A stretch of DNA of 12,166 nucleotides from Nitrospirota bacterium. GTDB taxonomy: Bacteria; Patescibacteriota; Gracilibacteria; UBA1369; LOWO2-01-FULL-3. This document shows positions 1 through 7,932 of the stretch, piece by piece; within the stretch, counting starts at the first letter, position 1; the number at the start of each line of letters is the position of its first letter. Under the pieces are notes generated by a model. It worked only from the letters and a program-made list of their open reading frames with translations. It was not told the DNA's origin and did no database searches. The position numbers were made by a program, and so were the translations under genes. The stretch lies in NCBI GenBank assembly GCA_011682355.1, contig JAACEU010000006.1, forward strand, positions 1 to 12,166, read 5' to 3'.

Positions 1-86
1 TTACATATGAGGATTTTGTTGTTGGCGGCGCGATTTCATTAAATATAGATAACTCCTACATTCAGTATTTTCATTGTAAGAAATGA
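1..86 (+). CDS. C-terminal end of an upstream gene (partial, product unknown)
   Basis: The frame whose first full codon is at position 3 stays open for 27 codons from the window edge and stops at TGA 84-86. It reads TYEDFVVGGAISLNIDN, then SYIQYFHCKK and stop. The other two forward frames stop early (TGA at 8-10 and TAA at 40-42), so this is the only frame that could carry a gene end here. The stop lies 10 bases before the next start, and the ribosome-binding site of that gene falls in the gap, which is typical of an operon. Twenty-seven residues are too few to recognise a family, and an open frame of this length could occur by chance. Confidence 0.45.
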   Translation, partial: TYEDFVVGGAISLNIDNSYIQYFHCKK

Positions 87-96
87 CGAGGATCAA

Positions 97-1809
97 ATGC
101 TATTTTCCACTTTGCAAACACCTAAAGTAAAAGAGAAAATACTTGCGGTTTTATTGACGATTGTTCTCATGCTATTCGGGTATTACCTGTACAAACAGGG
201 ACGTGTAATTACTGGACCGTTCATTTTTGCTGACGAACTCGAATACTTTTCTTATGCGCGTGATTTATTTTTAGGTAAAGGGCTCTCAGATCATGTGCAA
301 TATGGAATCCTTTATCCTGCCATAGGATCGCTCTTTTTTTATTTTGGTAATGTGGAAACCGTTTATAGTTGTCTGAGAATTTTCAATATCGCAATCCTTC
401 TTTCGAGTGCCATCCCAGCTTTCCTTTTAGTGCGAGCATGGTTGCCGAATTCGTTAATGCTTTTCTTTTTTCCTTTGCTCACGGTAATGGCTCCATTCAG
501 TGGTTACGTCTATTTGATCTGGGCAGAACCACTATATTATACTCTTTTTCTTTGGACTGCATTTGCTCTCTTCTCTTTCTATAGAAATCCTAGGATTTTA
601 TGTGGCGTTGTTGTCGGGATTTTGCTCTCACTCTTATTTCATGCTAAACCGGGAGCAGGAATTGTTGTACAATTCGCAGCCTTCTTTTCGCTCATATCTC
701 TAGTATTCCGTGTCCCATCGGGAATGCGCCGTCGTTTGATTCTCCCTATTTTTTTATTGGTGCTAAGTTGTTTACTATTAATGGTGCCTTGGATGATTAG
801 AAACTATCATCTTGATGTTGGGCCAATAGGTTATGGATCTCATACACTGGAACTCGACAAAATGATTGCAGAATTTGGGCACCTCAAGTTAGCAATGGAT
901 ACTTTCAGGAGCCTCTTTTTTCAATTAACTTATGTATTTATTGGAACATGGGGTTTGTTTGGCGTATTGTTTTTAATGTTGTTGAAACGCTGGCGTCTCT
1001 TACTTAAAGAAGATTTTACTCTCATTGTATTCACTCTCTTATGTATCTCAGGTTTGATATTCCTTTCAGCATTTGGGATGTCGACATTTCACGGACTATC
1101 TTATTGGATGCCGAATGGAAGATATCTTGCTGTCACATTTCCTTTATTAATTCTATTGTCGATGGGAGTGCTCGCTCGCATTCCAAATAATTCTGAGAGA
1201 AAGCGATTTGCCTTGATTTCTGTGATGCTTGTAATCATTGCGATTTTTGCTACCCCTTTGGGAATGCTCAGCCCTTCCTCCTTTGTCAATAATGCCGAAT
1301 TAGCCCTTCCTGCCTGGATCATTGACGGAGGATTAACATGGCGGGGTAGGTATGTCCCAGCCATTTACGAGAGGATTATCTTTGCCACTGCTTATGGAGG
1401 TATAGGGTTAGTTCTGATTTGGGTCTCAAGATGGCGTCGTGTATTTCCCTATTTCATTGCCCCCATTTTTGCTTGTAGTTTTATTGCATCGATCTCAGAA
1501 CAAAAGTTAGTCACGGTACTTGGCATAAATGCAACAGGGTTCAATAACGTTATGAGGTACGCCCTACGAAAGCAAATAGTTGAAAAGGACATTTTCTTTG
1601 ATAATGAATTTAAGTCTGTCAATACGCCATTTATTCCTCGCTTTTGGACGGGTAGCGGCATGTTTAAATTCATAGACAGGAATAAAGTCGTTAGGTCTAT
1701 GGAAAATAGATCGAAATCAAATTTCTTTATTTCTACGAAGAAGATACCTCTTCCTATTGCGTATAAGTCAAAAGGATACTTTGTATATAGAGTTAATCTG
1801 GAAAACTAA
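97..1809 (+). CDS. Polytopic GT-C-like membrane glycosyltransferase
   Basis: This is a 570-residue integral membrane protein. A first helix (about residues 15-32) is followed by a loop with the acidic cluster FADELEYF (D46, E47, E49). GT-C enzymes of the GT39/ArnT type place their catalytic acid in this position. About ten further hydrophobic segments follow up to about residue 465. The last 100 or so residues are soluble and probably extracytoplasmic. The expected role is to move a sugar from a polyprenyl-phosphate donor onto an acceptor glycan outside the membrane; donor and acceptor are unknown. The ATG at 97 is preceded by GAGGA (88-92) at short spacing. The protein is not obviously a paralogue of the DUF6311 proteins downstream. 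The assignment rests on topology and the first-loop motif, so it could be another polytopic envelope protein. Confidence 0.7.
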   Translation: MLFSTLQTPKVKEKILAVLLTIVLMLFGYYLYKQGRVITGPFIFADELEYFSYARDLFLGKGLSDHVQYGILYPAIGSLFFYFGNVETVYSCLRIFNIAILLSSAIPAFLLVRAWLPNSLMLFFFPLLTVMAPFSGYVYLIWAEPLYYTLFLWTAFALFSFYRNPRILCGVVVGILLSLLFHAKPGAGIVVQFAAFFSLISLVFRVPSGMRRRLILPIFLLVLSCLLLMVPWMIRNYHLDVGPIGYGSHTLELDKMIAEFGHLKLAMDTFRSLFFQLTYVFIGTWGLFGVLFLMLLKRWRLLLKEDFTLIVFTLLCISGLIFLSAFGMSTFHGLSYWMPNGRYLAVTFPLLILLSMGVLARIPNNSERKRFALISVMLVIIAIFATPLGMLSPSSFVNNAELALPAWIIDGGLTWRGRYVPAIYERIIFATAYGGIGLVLIWVSRWRRVFPYFIAPIFACSFIASISEQKLVTVLGINATGFNNVMRYALRKQIVEKDIFFDNEFKSVNTPFIPRFWTGSGMFKFIDRNKVVRSMENRSKSNFFISTKKIPLPIAYKSKGYFVYRVNLEN

Positions 1810-1840
1810 TAGTTCAGGTCGTTATTAAACTATTTTTTTT
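1808..1840 (+). terminator. Weak AT-rich hairpin with T tract
   Basis: AATAGTT (1808-1814) is the exact reverse complement of AACTATT (1828-1834), and the right arm runs into a T tract ending at 1840. The left arm overlaps the stop codon of the preceding gene. The stem is only 7 bp with one G-C pair and a 13-base loop, so it would be a weak or partial terminator at best. It sits in a 42-base gap between two co-directional genes. It may trim downstream expression, or mean nothing. Confidence 0.3.
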
Positions 1841-1851
1841 GTAGAAAAATT

Positions 1852-3516
1852 ATGAATTTGCCTAGTTCAGTTTCCAAGGAATTTTCTCGAACGCTCATAT
1901 TTACAGCTACGTATAATGAGCTGGAAAATATCGAAGATTTGTTAAGTGACATATGGTGTGCGATGCCCAACACAGATGTTTTGGTTATCGATGATAATTC
2001 CCAGGATGGAACGGGCGGAATGCTGGACAAAATTGCTAGCAAGAATCCTTTGTTGAAAACCATTCATCGACCAGAAAAGCTAGGACTTGGCATGGCTCAT
2101 CATTTTGCAATGATCTATGCAATAAAACAGGGCTACGATGCTTTAGTTACAATGGATGCAGATCATTCTCATAATCCTCAAGATATTCCGAGCTTGTTAC
2201 AAAAACTATCGGATGCAGATTTCGTGATTGGTTCGCGTTACATGTCTGGTGGTTCATGCGATTATACCGGTTATCGCCGATTTGTGAGTGTCTCTGCTAC
2301 CATTGGTGCGCGCATGCTACTTGGTATTCCCCTGCATGAATTTACAACATCCTTTCGTGCGTTTCGCTTGAAAGAGTTACGAAAAGTGAATTTCATCAAG
2401 CTACACAATCATGGCTATTCTTTTTTTATGGAGTCTATCTTTCGTCTCAAACAAGCAGGCCTTAGGCTTATGGAGACTCCCATTCACTTTGATGATCGTA
2501 AAGCCGGAGTCTCCAAGATTCCTCGCTTTGAAATTCTTCGTGGGATATGGAAGTTGTTTTGTCTCACTATTTCTAGACTTTTTAATCATCGAGATCCCGT
2601 TTCATTATCTTTAATTAATGAAAAATGCTCCAATTGCTCTTCTGTCTATCTCTCGGAGCAATTTCCTCAGCAATTGAAGCCCATCCCGGAAGATGATCGA
2701 TCCAGCTCTTTTCGATGTTCTTCTATGGCACACACAAGCAAACCACGCATTGCTAAATGTCTTCAATGCGGTTTCTCTCAAGTACCCTATTCAGAGCATC
2801 CATCAGATCTCGAAGATCTATATATGGATGTGATCGATGAGGACTATCTCAATAATCTACATGCGAAAAAGAAAACCTTTGCTCATTGCTTCAAACGGAT
2901 TCAGCGATTTCTTCCACCACCAGGGAAGCTTGTTGAAGTGGGCTCATACTGTGGTCTATTTCTGAAGGAAGCTCAATCCCATGGATGGATTGTTAATGGG
3001 ATTGAACCATCACATTGGGCAGCAGAGTATGCACGATCCACATTTGGACTAAATATTATCAAGGGGACTCTTGAAAAGATCGTTTCGACACCGATGGAAG
3101 AAAATGATGTCGTGGTATGCTGGGATGTCCTTGAGCATGTGCGAAATCCGAAAGAGTTTCTCAGTCTTATGTCTAAATTACTGAAACCTGGAGGGATATT
3201 AGCGCTTTCAACCATTGATATTGATGCGTGGTTTCCTCGCTTGCTTGGAAAACAATGGCCATGGATTTTAGAGATGCATCTCAATTATTTCGGATCTGGG
3301 TCTCTTAATCAAATGTTCGATGAAGCGGGATTTGATCTTGTTTGCGTTGAACCTTATCGGCATTATTCTTCACTGCGCTATGCTTACCGAAAATTTTGCG
3401 CACTGTTTCCTGAAAAACTCGAAAAGACACTAAGTAAAATAGGAAAATTAATGCCTGAAATCACTCTTCCCGTCTCTCTTGGTGACATTAAACTTTACGT
3501 TGGCAAAAAACGTTAA
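1852..3516 (+). CDS. Bifunctional GT2 (DPM1-like) sugar transferase fused to a SAM methyltransferase
   Basis: The 554-residue protein has two catalytic parts. Residues 14 to about 245 form a GT-A family-2 domain like dolichyl/polyprenyl-phosphate mannose synthases. It shows the nucleotide-binding start TATYNE, DDNSQDGT (47-54), the metal-binding DAD (102-104) in MDADHSHNP, then GSRY and a RKAGVSK element near the end. No C-terminal membrane helices follow. Instead there are two cysteine pairs, C259/C262 and C303/C306, that resemble a zinc-binding knuckle. A class I methyltransferase domain follows (about 330-520) with motif I EVGSYCG (from E362) and WDVLEHV (424-430). The likely reaction of the first half is transfer of a hexose from a nucleotide sugar to a lipid phosphate. 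The second half would methylate an unknown substrate, perhaps the same glycan. No strong ribosome-binding site precedes ATG 1852. The gene at 6297 has related domains in the reverse order. Confidence 0.85.
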   Translation: MNLPSSVSKEFSRTLIFTATYNELENIEDLLSDIWCAMPNTDVLVIDDNSQDGTGGMLDKIASKNPLLKTIHRPEKLGLGMAHHFAMIYAIKQGYDALVTMDADHSHNPQDIPSLLQKLSDADFVIGSRYMSGGSCDYTGYRRFVSVSATIGARMLLGIPLHEFTTSFRAFRLKELRKVNFIKLHNHGYSFFMESIFRLKQAGLRLMETPIHFDDRKAGVSKIPRFEILRGIWKLFCLTISRLFNHRDPVSLSLINEKCSNCSSVYLSEQFPQQLKPIPEDDRSSSFRCSSMAHTSKPRIAKCLQCGFSQVPYSEHPSDLEDLYMDVIDEDYLNNLHAKKKTFAHCFKRIQRFLPPPGKLVEVGSYCGLFLKEAQSHGWIVNGIEPSHWAAEYARSTFGLNIIKGTLEKIVSTPMEENDVVVCWDVLEHVRNPKEFLSLMSKLLKPGGILALSTIDIDAWFPRLLGKQWPWILEMHLNYFGSGSLNQMFDEAGFDLVCVEPYRHYSSLRYAYRKFCALFPEKLEKTLSKIGKLMPEITLPVSLGDIKLYVGKKR

Positions 3517-3565
3517 TCATCAGTATGTTTATTTCTTTATAATCCAAGAAAGCGATTCTGATGAT
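3516..3565 (+). repeat. 8-bp inverted repeat over a start codon, with an internal TATAAT
   Basis: ATCATCAG (3516-3523) and CTGATGAT (3558-3565) are perfect reverse complements. The left arm starts on the last base of the upstream stop codon and the right arm covers the ATG at 3561. If paired in mRNA, the start codon would be masked until a ribosome finishing the upstream gene opened it. The 34-base loop makes the stem weak. The loop holds a perfect -10-like TATAAT (3538-3543), but there is no convincing -35 at 16-18 bases upstream. Either element could be chance in AT-rich DNA. Confidence 0.25.
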
Positions 3566-6266
3566 ACCACCGATGCATAAACGATTTTCTCTTTTATTAG
3601 TTGTCATTGTGGGTTGTATATATGCCTTCACGTTACTTCCTCCATCGTTCATTCTGGGACGAAACGTCTTTTGGACAGAGCCCTTCGGTGATCAAATTAC
3701 AAATATAATAGGAGCCTCTTATTATATTCACGATGATTGGCACTTCCCCCTGTTTTACGTCCGTGATCTAGCTATCCCAGAGGGAACTAATATTATCTAT
3801 ACGGATAGCTTGCCATTGCTTGCACTCATTTCCAAAGTCTTTTTCAAAATGACAGGAATATGGGGTAATTACTTTGGGGTATGGAGATTCTTGTGTTTTC
3901 CTTTGCTCGCTTTTTTCATTGCTCTTGCAGCCAAGGAAAGTGGCACGAAAAATACGATTGCACTCCTTGGGGTATCCCTTCTTGCGCTTGCAAGTCCCGC
4001 CTTGTTGATACGTATTGACCATGCAGCGCTAATGGGGCACTTTCTAATAGCCTGGAGTTTATATCTTTATCTAAAATTGATGCGTTCTCCGAATTTTTGG
4101 TCTGTGAGTATTCAGTTTTGCATTGTCGGAATCTTGGCCATCATGTTGCAAGCTTATTTTGTTATGATGGTAATTCCTTTTTTTGTCGCCGCTCTCGCGC
4201 AAGGAGTCATACGAGGTCATGTAACCCTTCGAAATGCTACGTTAAGCCTAACAGCAATGGTAGGAATGATGCTGGTAACCGCTTTGATAACTGGGGTTAT
4301 TGGGGGTCCTGGAAATATATCGAATATCGCCGTAGGTTTTGGTTTGTATTCGATGAATCTTATATCCCCGTTTTTGCCACCGCAAGAGCATCTGCCCGAA
4401 TTTATTACTCGTTTTTTTACTTGGACAGGGAGTGGATATTCCTCTGATGCCACTGGAGGCCAATACGAGGGATATAATTATCTTGGTGCAGGAATACTTC
4501 TTCTCCTGATCGTGCATTGTTTCGCCTCGAGAGATCTCATATGGAAAGGGATCAAACGCCACATGATTCTTGTATTGATCCTTTTTGGATTATTTATCCT
4601 TGCAGTGTCGAACAAGATTTTTTTGGGAAGTTGGCTGCTCTTCGATATCCCGTTAACTCCGATTATGGAAAAGATAACGGGGTATTTTAGAACAAGCGGC
4701 AGGCTATTTTGGCCAATATACTATGTTTTGGCTGTGGGGTTAGTATGGTTGACATTTAAGCGATATGGCCTCCGTACAGCTAAAGTGTTGATTTTCTTAG
4801 TGGTATTTTTGCAGTTGGCAGATACGCAATTATTGCGCAGAAACTTAACTGCACACGTGAATCATGGATACCCGCAACAACTATCTCAAGAAGTATGGAA
4901 ATCACTGCTTGAAGAACATCAATTTCTTGTGCAATACCCCTCTTTTCAATGTGGGGGATGGTCAGGAGGGAAATGGCCTGAAAACAATGCAAATATGGAA
5001 CTTCTATGGATAGCGGCCAAACTTGGTAAACCGAGTAATAGCGCTTACTTAGCACGGCCTACTCGTCATTTGCCCAAGGAAATTGAAGAAGGAAAGAAAT
5101 TTAATATTCTTCCTGGAGGATTGTACATATTTGGAAAAAGTTTCCCCATTCAAATGCTTGAAGATTACCCGAATTTTAAGAAGTGGTGTCGAGAGTGTGA
5201 ATATGGAATTGTATGCACGCGTAATTGGGATAACTTGCCGCATCTTGCCTCGCGTCCTGAGTTTAAGCCTGTTTCAAGAACATATATCCCTACGTTCCCG
5301 CTTGGTGAAAAATTACATTTTTCCAAGGGAGGAAACGGGGAGCGTTGCCTTCGAAGAGGTTGGTCAGTTCCAGAACTATGGGGTATTTGGTCCATAGGAA
5401 AACAATCAGAACTTTCTTTTAAATTGCCTAAATCATTAAGTGGCAATCTTTATTTAACTGTAAGGGCTAATCCATTTGTGCATTTTAGACGTCCTAAGAA
5501 GGAAATTAAAGTCTTTGTGAATGATGAGCAAGTTGCGATATGGAACTACCAACTTGGAGAAAGAAATGAGATGCAGTCAGCTTCTATTTCTCAGGAAGTT
5601 TATCAAAAAAATAAAGATGTAGTGAATATCAAATTTGTTTCAAGTGAGGTAGTCTCCCCAAAACAGGATGGTATTTCGGAAGAAGAAAGAGAAATTAGTT
5701 TAGGGCTTATCGATTTGATCGTGACTGAAATAGAAACACCGAAGCAGGTTGCTGTTCCGGAAGGAGAAAGAACAATTAGTTTGGCGCAAACTGATTTGAT
5801 GTTGACTACAGATACCCCGATATCTCAGCTTGGTGAAGTGCTACGTTTCCATCAGGGAGGAAATGGAACGTGTTGTCTGCAAAAAGGGTGGTCAACTCCA
5901 GAATCATGGGGTGTTTGGTCCATGAGCAAACAATCAGAACTTGAGCTAAAATTACCTAACTCGCTAAGCGGTAATATCCGAATAACAGTGAAAGCCAATC
6001 CATTTGTACATCGCGGTCGTCCCAAGAAGGAAATAAAAGTCCTTGTGAATGATGAGCAGGTTGCGATATGGAACTATCGACTTGAAGGAAAAAACAAGAA
6101 ACGTTCAGCTTCTATTTCTCCGAGTATTTATCATCAAAATGAAGGTGTATTGAATATCAAGTTTGTTTCGAATGAAGTAGAAACACCAAAACAGGCTGGT
6201 CTTTCGGAAGATGAAAGAGAAATTAGTCTAGGGCTTATCTATTTAACAGTGACTTCAGATGAATAA
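3561..6266 (+). CDS. DUF6311-type polytopic membrane protein with duplicated C-terminal beta module
   Basis: The protein has 901 residues. Residues 1 to about 425 hold some ten or eleven membrane helices. The first loop carries EPFGD (D44), followed by a conserved PEGTNIIYTDSLP stretch (D82); acidic first-loop residues suggest a GT-C-like fold. A soluble part (about 425-580, including ADTQLLRRN from 420, NILPGGLY and CTRNWDNLPHLAS) follows. Then a beta-rich module occurs twice, at about 581-723 and 757-901, marked by GWSxPExWGxWSxxKQS, ANPFVH and EIKVxVNDEQVAIWNY. The single-module paralogue at 9137 is 726 residues, and the 175-residue difference matches one module plus linker (176). The proposed role is assembly or decoration of an envelope glycan; the family is functionally uncharacterised as far as I know. 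ATG 3561 is preferred over the in-frame ATG at 3573 because only the former has a purine-rich stretch (AAGAAAG) at a usable distance. Confidence 0.8.
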   Translation: MIPPMHKRFSLLLVVIVGCIYAFTLLPPSFILGRNVFWTEPFGDQITNIIGASYYIHDDWHFPLFYVRDLAIPEGTNIIYTDSLPLLALISKVFFKMTGIWGNYFGVWRFLCFPLLAFFIALAAKESGTKNTIALLGVSLLALASPALLIRIDHAALMGHFLIAWSLYLYLKLMRSPNFWSVSIQFCIVGILAIMLQAYFVMMVIPFFVAALAQGVIRGHVTLRNATLSLTAMVGMMLVTALITGVIGGPGNISNIAVGFGLYSMNLISPFLPPQEHLPEFITRFFTWTGSGYSSDATGGQYEGYNYLGAGILLLLIVHCFASRDLIWKGIKRHMILVLILFGLFILAVSNKIFLGSWLLFDIPLTPIMEKITGYFRTSGRLFWPIYYVLAVGLVWLTFKRYGLRTAKVLIFLVVFLQLADTQLLRRNLTAHVNHGYPQQLSQEVWKSLLEEHQFLVQYPSFQCGGWSGGKWPENNANMELLWIAAKLGKPSNSAYLARPTRHLPKEIEEGKKFNILPGGLYIFGKSFPIQMLEDYPNFKKWCRECEYGIVCTRNWDNLPHLASRPEFKPVSRTYIPTFPLGEKLHFSKGGNGERCLRRGWSVPELWGIWSIGKQSELSFKLPKSLSGNLYLTVRANPFVHFRRPKKEIKVFVNDEQVAIWNYQLGERNEMQSASISQEVYQKNKDVVNIKFVSSEVVSPKQDGISEEEREISLGLIDLIVTEIETPKQVAVPEGERTISLAQTDLMLTTDTPISQLGEVLRFHQGGNGTCCLQKGWSTPESWGVWSMSKQSELELKLPNSLSGNIRITVKANPFVHRGRPKKEIKVLVNDEQVAIWNYRLEGKNKKRSASISPSIYHQNEGVLNIKFVSNEVETPKQAGLSEDEREISLGLIYLTVTSDE
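5301..6263 (+). repeat. Intragenic direct repeat: two copies of a ~430-bp module, 528 bp apart
   Basis: Copy 1 (5301-5729) and copy 2 (5829-6263) encode the same beta-rich module in frame. Shared blocks include KKEIKVxVNDEQVAIWNYxL and ISLGLI. The DNA is nearly identical in the segment around 5490-5560 versus 6018-6088, where most differences are single silent or conservative changes. The copies resemble each other more than either resembles the single module at 10880-11314 of the paralogue. This points to duplication inside this gene after the paralogues split. Confidence 0.9.
5646..5807 (+). repeat. 81-bp tandem repeat at the end of module copy 1
   Basis: Positions 5646-5726 and 5727-5807 are two head-to-tail 27-codon units encoding variants of E-x-x-(S/T)-PKQ-x5-E-x-ER-x-ISL-x3-DL-x2-T. 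A third copy ends module 2 (6174-6254). The middle unit is the most diverged (for example TISLAQTDLMLT instead of EISLGLIDLIVT). It is an extra orphan tail that the paralogues' single module does not have. It probably marks the junction of the module duplication or a separate slippage event. Confidence 0.8.
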
Positions 6267-6296
6267 AATTCCCATTTTTAATTGAAGATACAAGAA

Positions 6297-7913
6297 ATGA
6301 TACAAAGCGAAAAACAATGCCATGTCTGCAGTGGGAGAAAGATACAATATATTTTTTCCATCAAGAGCTTTCGTGTTGAAAAATGCGTGGCTTGTGGATT
6401 AAAAAAATTAAATCCCCAGCCCACGGAGCAGGAGTTATCAGAGATTTATGGGCCTCAATATTTCCCTTTAACTGACAATCCTGAGGACAAACTTCACGCA
6501 ACTCAATTAAAGGCACGGACAGCAGATCATTATCTGGATAAGCTTGAATTATATATGGGTGGGCCACTAACAGGTCACCTTTTGGAAGTTGGGTGTGGAT
6601 ACGGTGATTTTTTGGAGAGGGCAGCAGCCCGTGGTCTTTCTGTAACAGGAATTGAATATTCTGCTCATTCTGCTGAGGTTGCTAGAAAAAAACTTGGAGA
6701 CAAGGGGAAAGTTCTTTGTGGCACAATCACACAGTTTCTTTCCGCTGAGGAGCAATTTGATTTTATCGTGTTTGTAGATGTATTGGAACATGTGCGTAAT
6801 CCACGAGCCTTTCTTCGCAATGTCCATAAACTCTTGAGAAAAGATGGAGTTTCAATGGCTATTGTGCCAAGTTTAGATTCTTTTTCTGCGCGGTTGATGA
6901 AGAATAAATGGATGGAATTTAAACCGGAACATCTCTGGTATTTTTCAAAATCAACTCTAAAACAGTTATTCTACGGAGAACATTTCGGAAAAATACGAGT
7001 TGTGCCAGCAAAAAAAACGTTGAGTTTTGATTATATAGCTCAGCATTTCAGGCAATACCCTGTTCGCTTTTATTCGTCTCTTATCAATTTCTTGCAGAGC
7101 CCTCTTCCGCGCTTTTTGCGAAGGCTTCCCATCAGAGTGACTGCAAGCGGCATCATTATGTTTGCGAGAAAAAAAGAGGCTCAAACCTACAAGAGACTCT
7201 CGGTTATTATGGCGGCGTACAATGAAGGCAGCACTATTCGAGGTGCCATTGAGCGTGTTCTTGCTAAAAAGATGGATGGAGTAGAAATCGGCTTGATCAT
7301 CGTAGAAAGCAATTCGACGGATCATACGGGAGAAATTATTCAGGAGTATCAGGAGCATGATCGGGTTAAGGTAGTCTGGCAAGAAAAACCTCGTGGAAAA
7401 GGGAATGCGATTCGTGCGGGTTTGCAGCAGGCCACGGGAGACTATATTATGATTCAAGATGCTGATGATGAATACGATATTGAAGATTATGATGCCCTAC
7501 TGGATCCCTTGGTTAATGGTGAGGCTGATTTTGTTCTTGGTGCTCGCCATGGTGGCAATGCCTGGAAGATGCGACACTTTGAAGATCAACGGCTTGCCAG
7601 CCATTTCTTGAATTTTGGTCATTGGTTCTTCACCACTTTAGTCAATCTAGTTTATGGTGTGCGTTTAAAAGACCCCTTTACAATGTATAAAGTGTTTCGA
7701 AATGATTGTTTAAATGGAATTGCATTTGAATGTAATCGTTTTGATTTCGATTTTGAGTTGGTTATTAAACTTGTGCGAAAAGGATACCGGCCCATAGAGA
7801 TCCCAGTTAACTACCGTTCTAGATCATTCAAAGAAGGGAAAAAAGTTAATGTTGTACGTGATCCCTTGACGTGGTTAAGAGCTATCATAAAATTTCGGTT
7901 TCAAAAACTTTAA
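6297..7913 (+). CDS. Bifunctional SAM methyltransferase fused to a GT2 glycosyltransferase
   Basis: The protein has 538 residues if it starts at ATG 6297. An in-frame TTG at 6282 would add five residues but lacks a ribosome-binding site, whereas the ATG has GAAG (6284-6287) nine bases upstream. The N-terminus holds two cysteine pairs (C8/C11 and C30/C33), a probable zinc knuckle. A class I methyltransferase domain follows, with EVGCGYGD (from E97) and VDVLEHVRNP (from V160). Residues 301-538 form a GT-A family-2 domain with SVIMAAYNE, ESNSTDHT (from E337), the metal site DADDEYD (388-394), GARHGG and DPFTMYKVFR, as in polyprenyl-phosphate hexose synthases. No membrane helix is evident. It probably loads a sugar onto a lipid phosphate and methylates a related substrate; specificity is unknown. 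The gene starts 30 bases after the upstream DUF6311 gene and ends 19 bases before the next gene. Its domain order is the reverse of that in the gene at 1852. Confidence 0.85.
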   Translation: MIQSEKQCHVCSGRKIQYIFSIKSFRVEKCVACGLKKLNPQPTEQELSEIYGPQYFPLTDNPEDKLHATQLKARTADHYLDKLELYMGGPLTGHLLEVGCGYGDFLERAAARGLSVTGIEYSAHSAEVARKKLGDKGKVLCGTITQFLSAEEQFDFIVFVDVLEHVRNPRAFLRNVHKLLRKDGVSMAIVPSLDSFSARLMKNKWMEFKPEHLWYFSKSTLKQLFYGEHFGKIRVVPAKKTLSFDYIAQHFRQYPVRFYSSLINFLQSPLPRFLRRLPIRVTASGIIMFARKKEAQTYKRLSVIMAAYNEGSTIRGAIERVLAKKMDGVEIGLIIVESNSTDHTGEIIQEYQEHDRVKVVWQEKPRGKGNAIRAGLQQATGDYIMIQDADDEYDIEDYDALLDPLVNGEADFVLGARHGGNAWKMRHFEDQRLASHFLNFGHWFFTTLVNLVYGVRLKDPFTMYKVFRNDCLNGIAFECNRFDFDFELVIKLVRKGYRPIEIPVNYRSRSFKEGKKVNVVRDPLTWLRAIIKFRFQKL

Positions 7914-7932
7914 ATATGGGATTTTTAATACT

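Noticed and set aside
6282..6296. TTG at 6282 as the start of the second fusion gene.
   Set aside because: No ribosome-binding site precedes it. ATG 6297 in the same frame has a purine-rich site at a normal distance.
6966..7457. 163-codon open frame on the minus strand within the second fusion gene.
   Set aside because: It is antisense to a region with clear methyltransferase/GT2 motifs, resembles no family I know, and has no ribosome-binding or promoter context.
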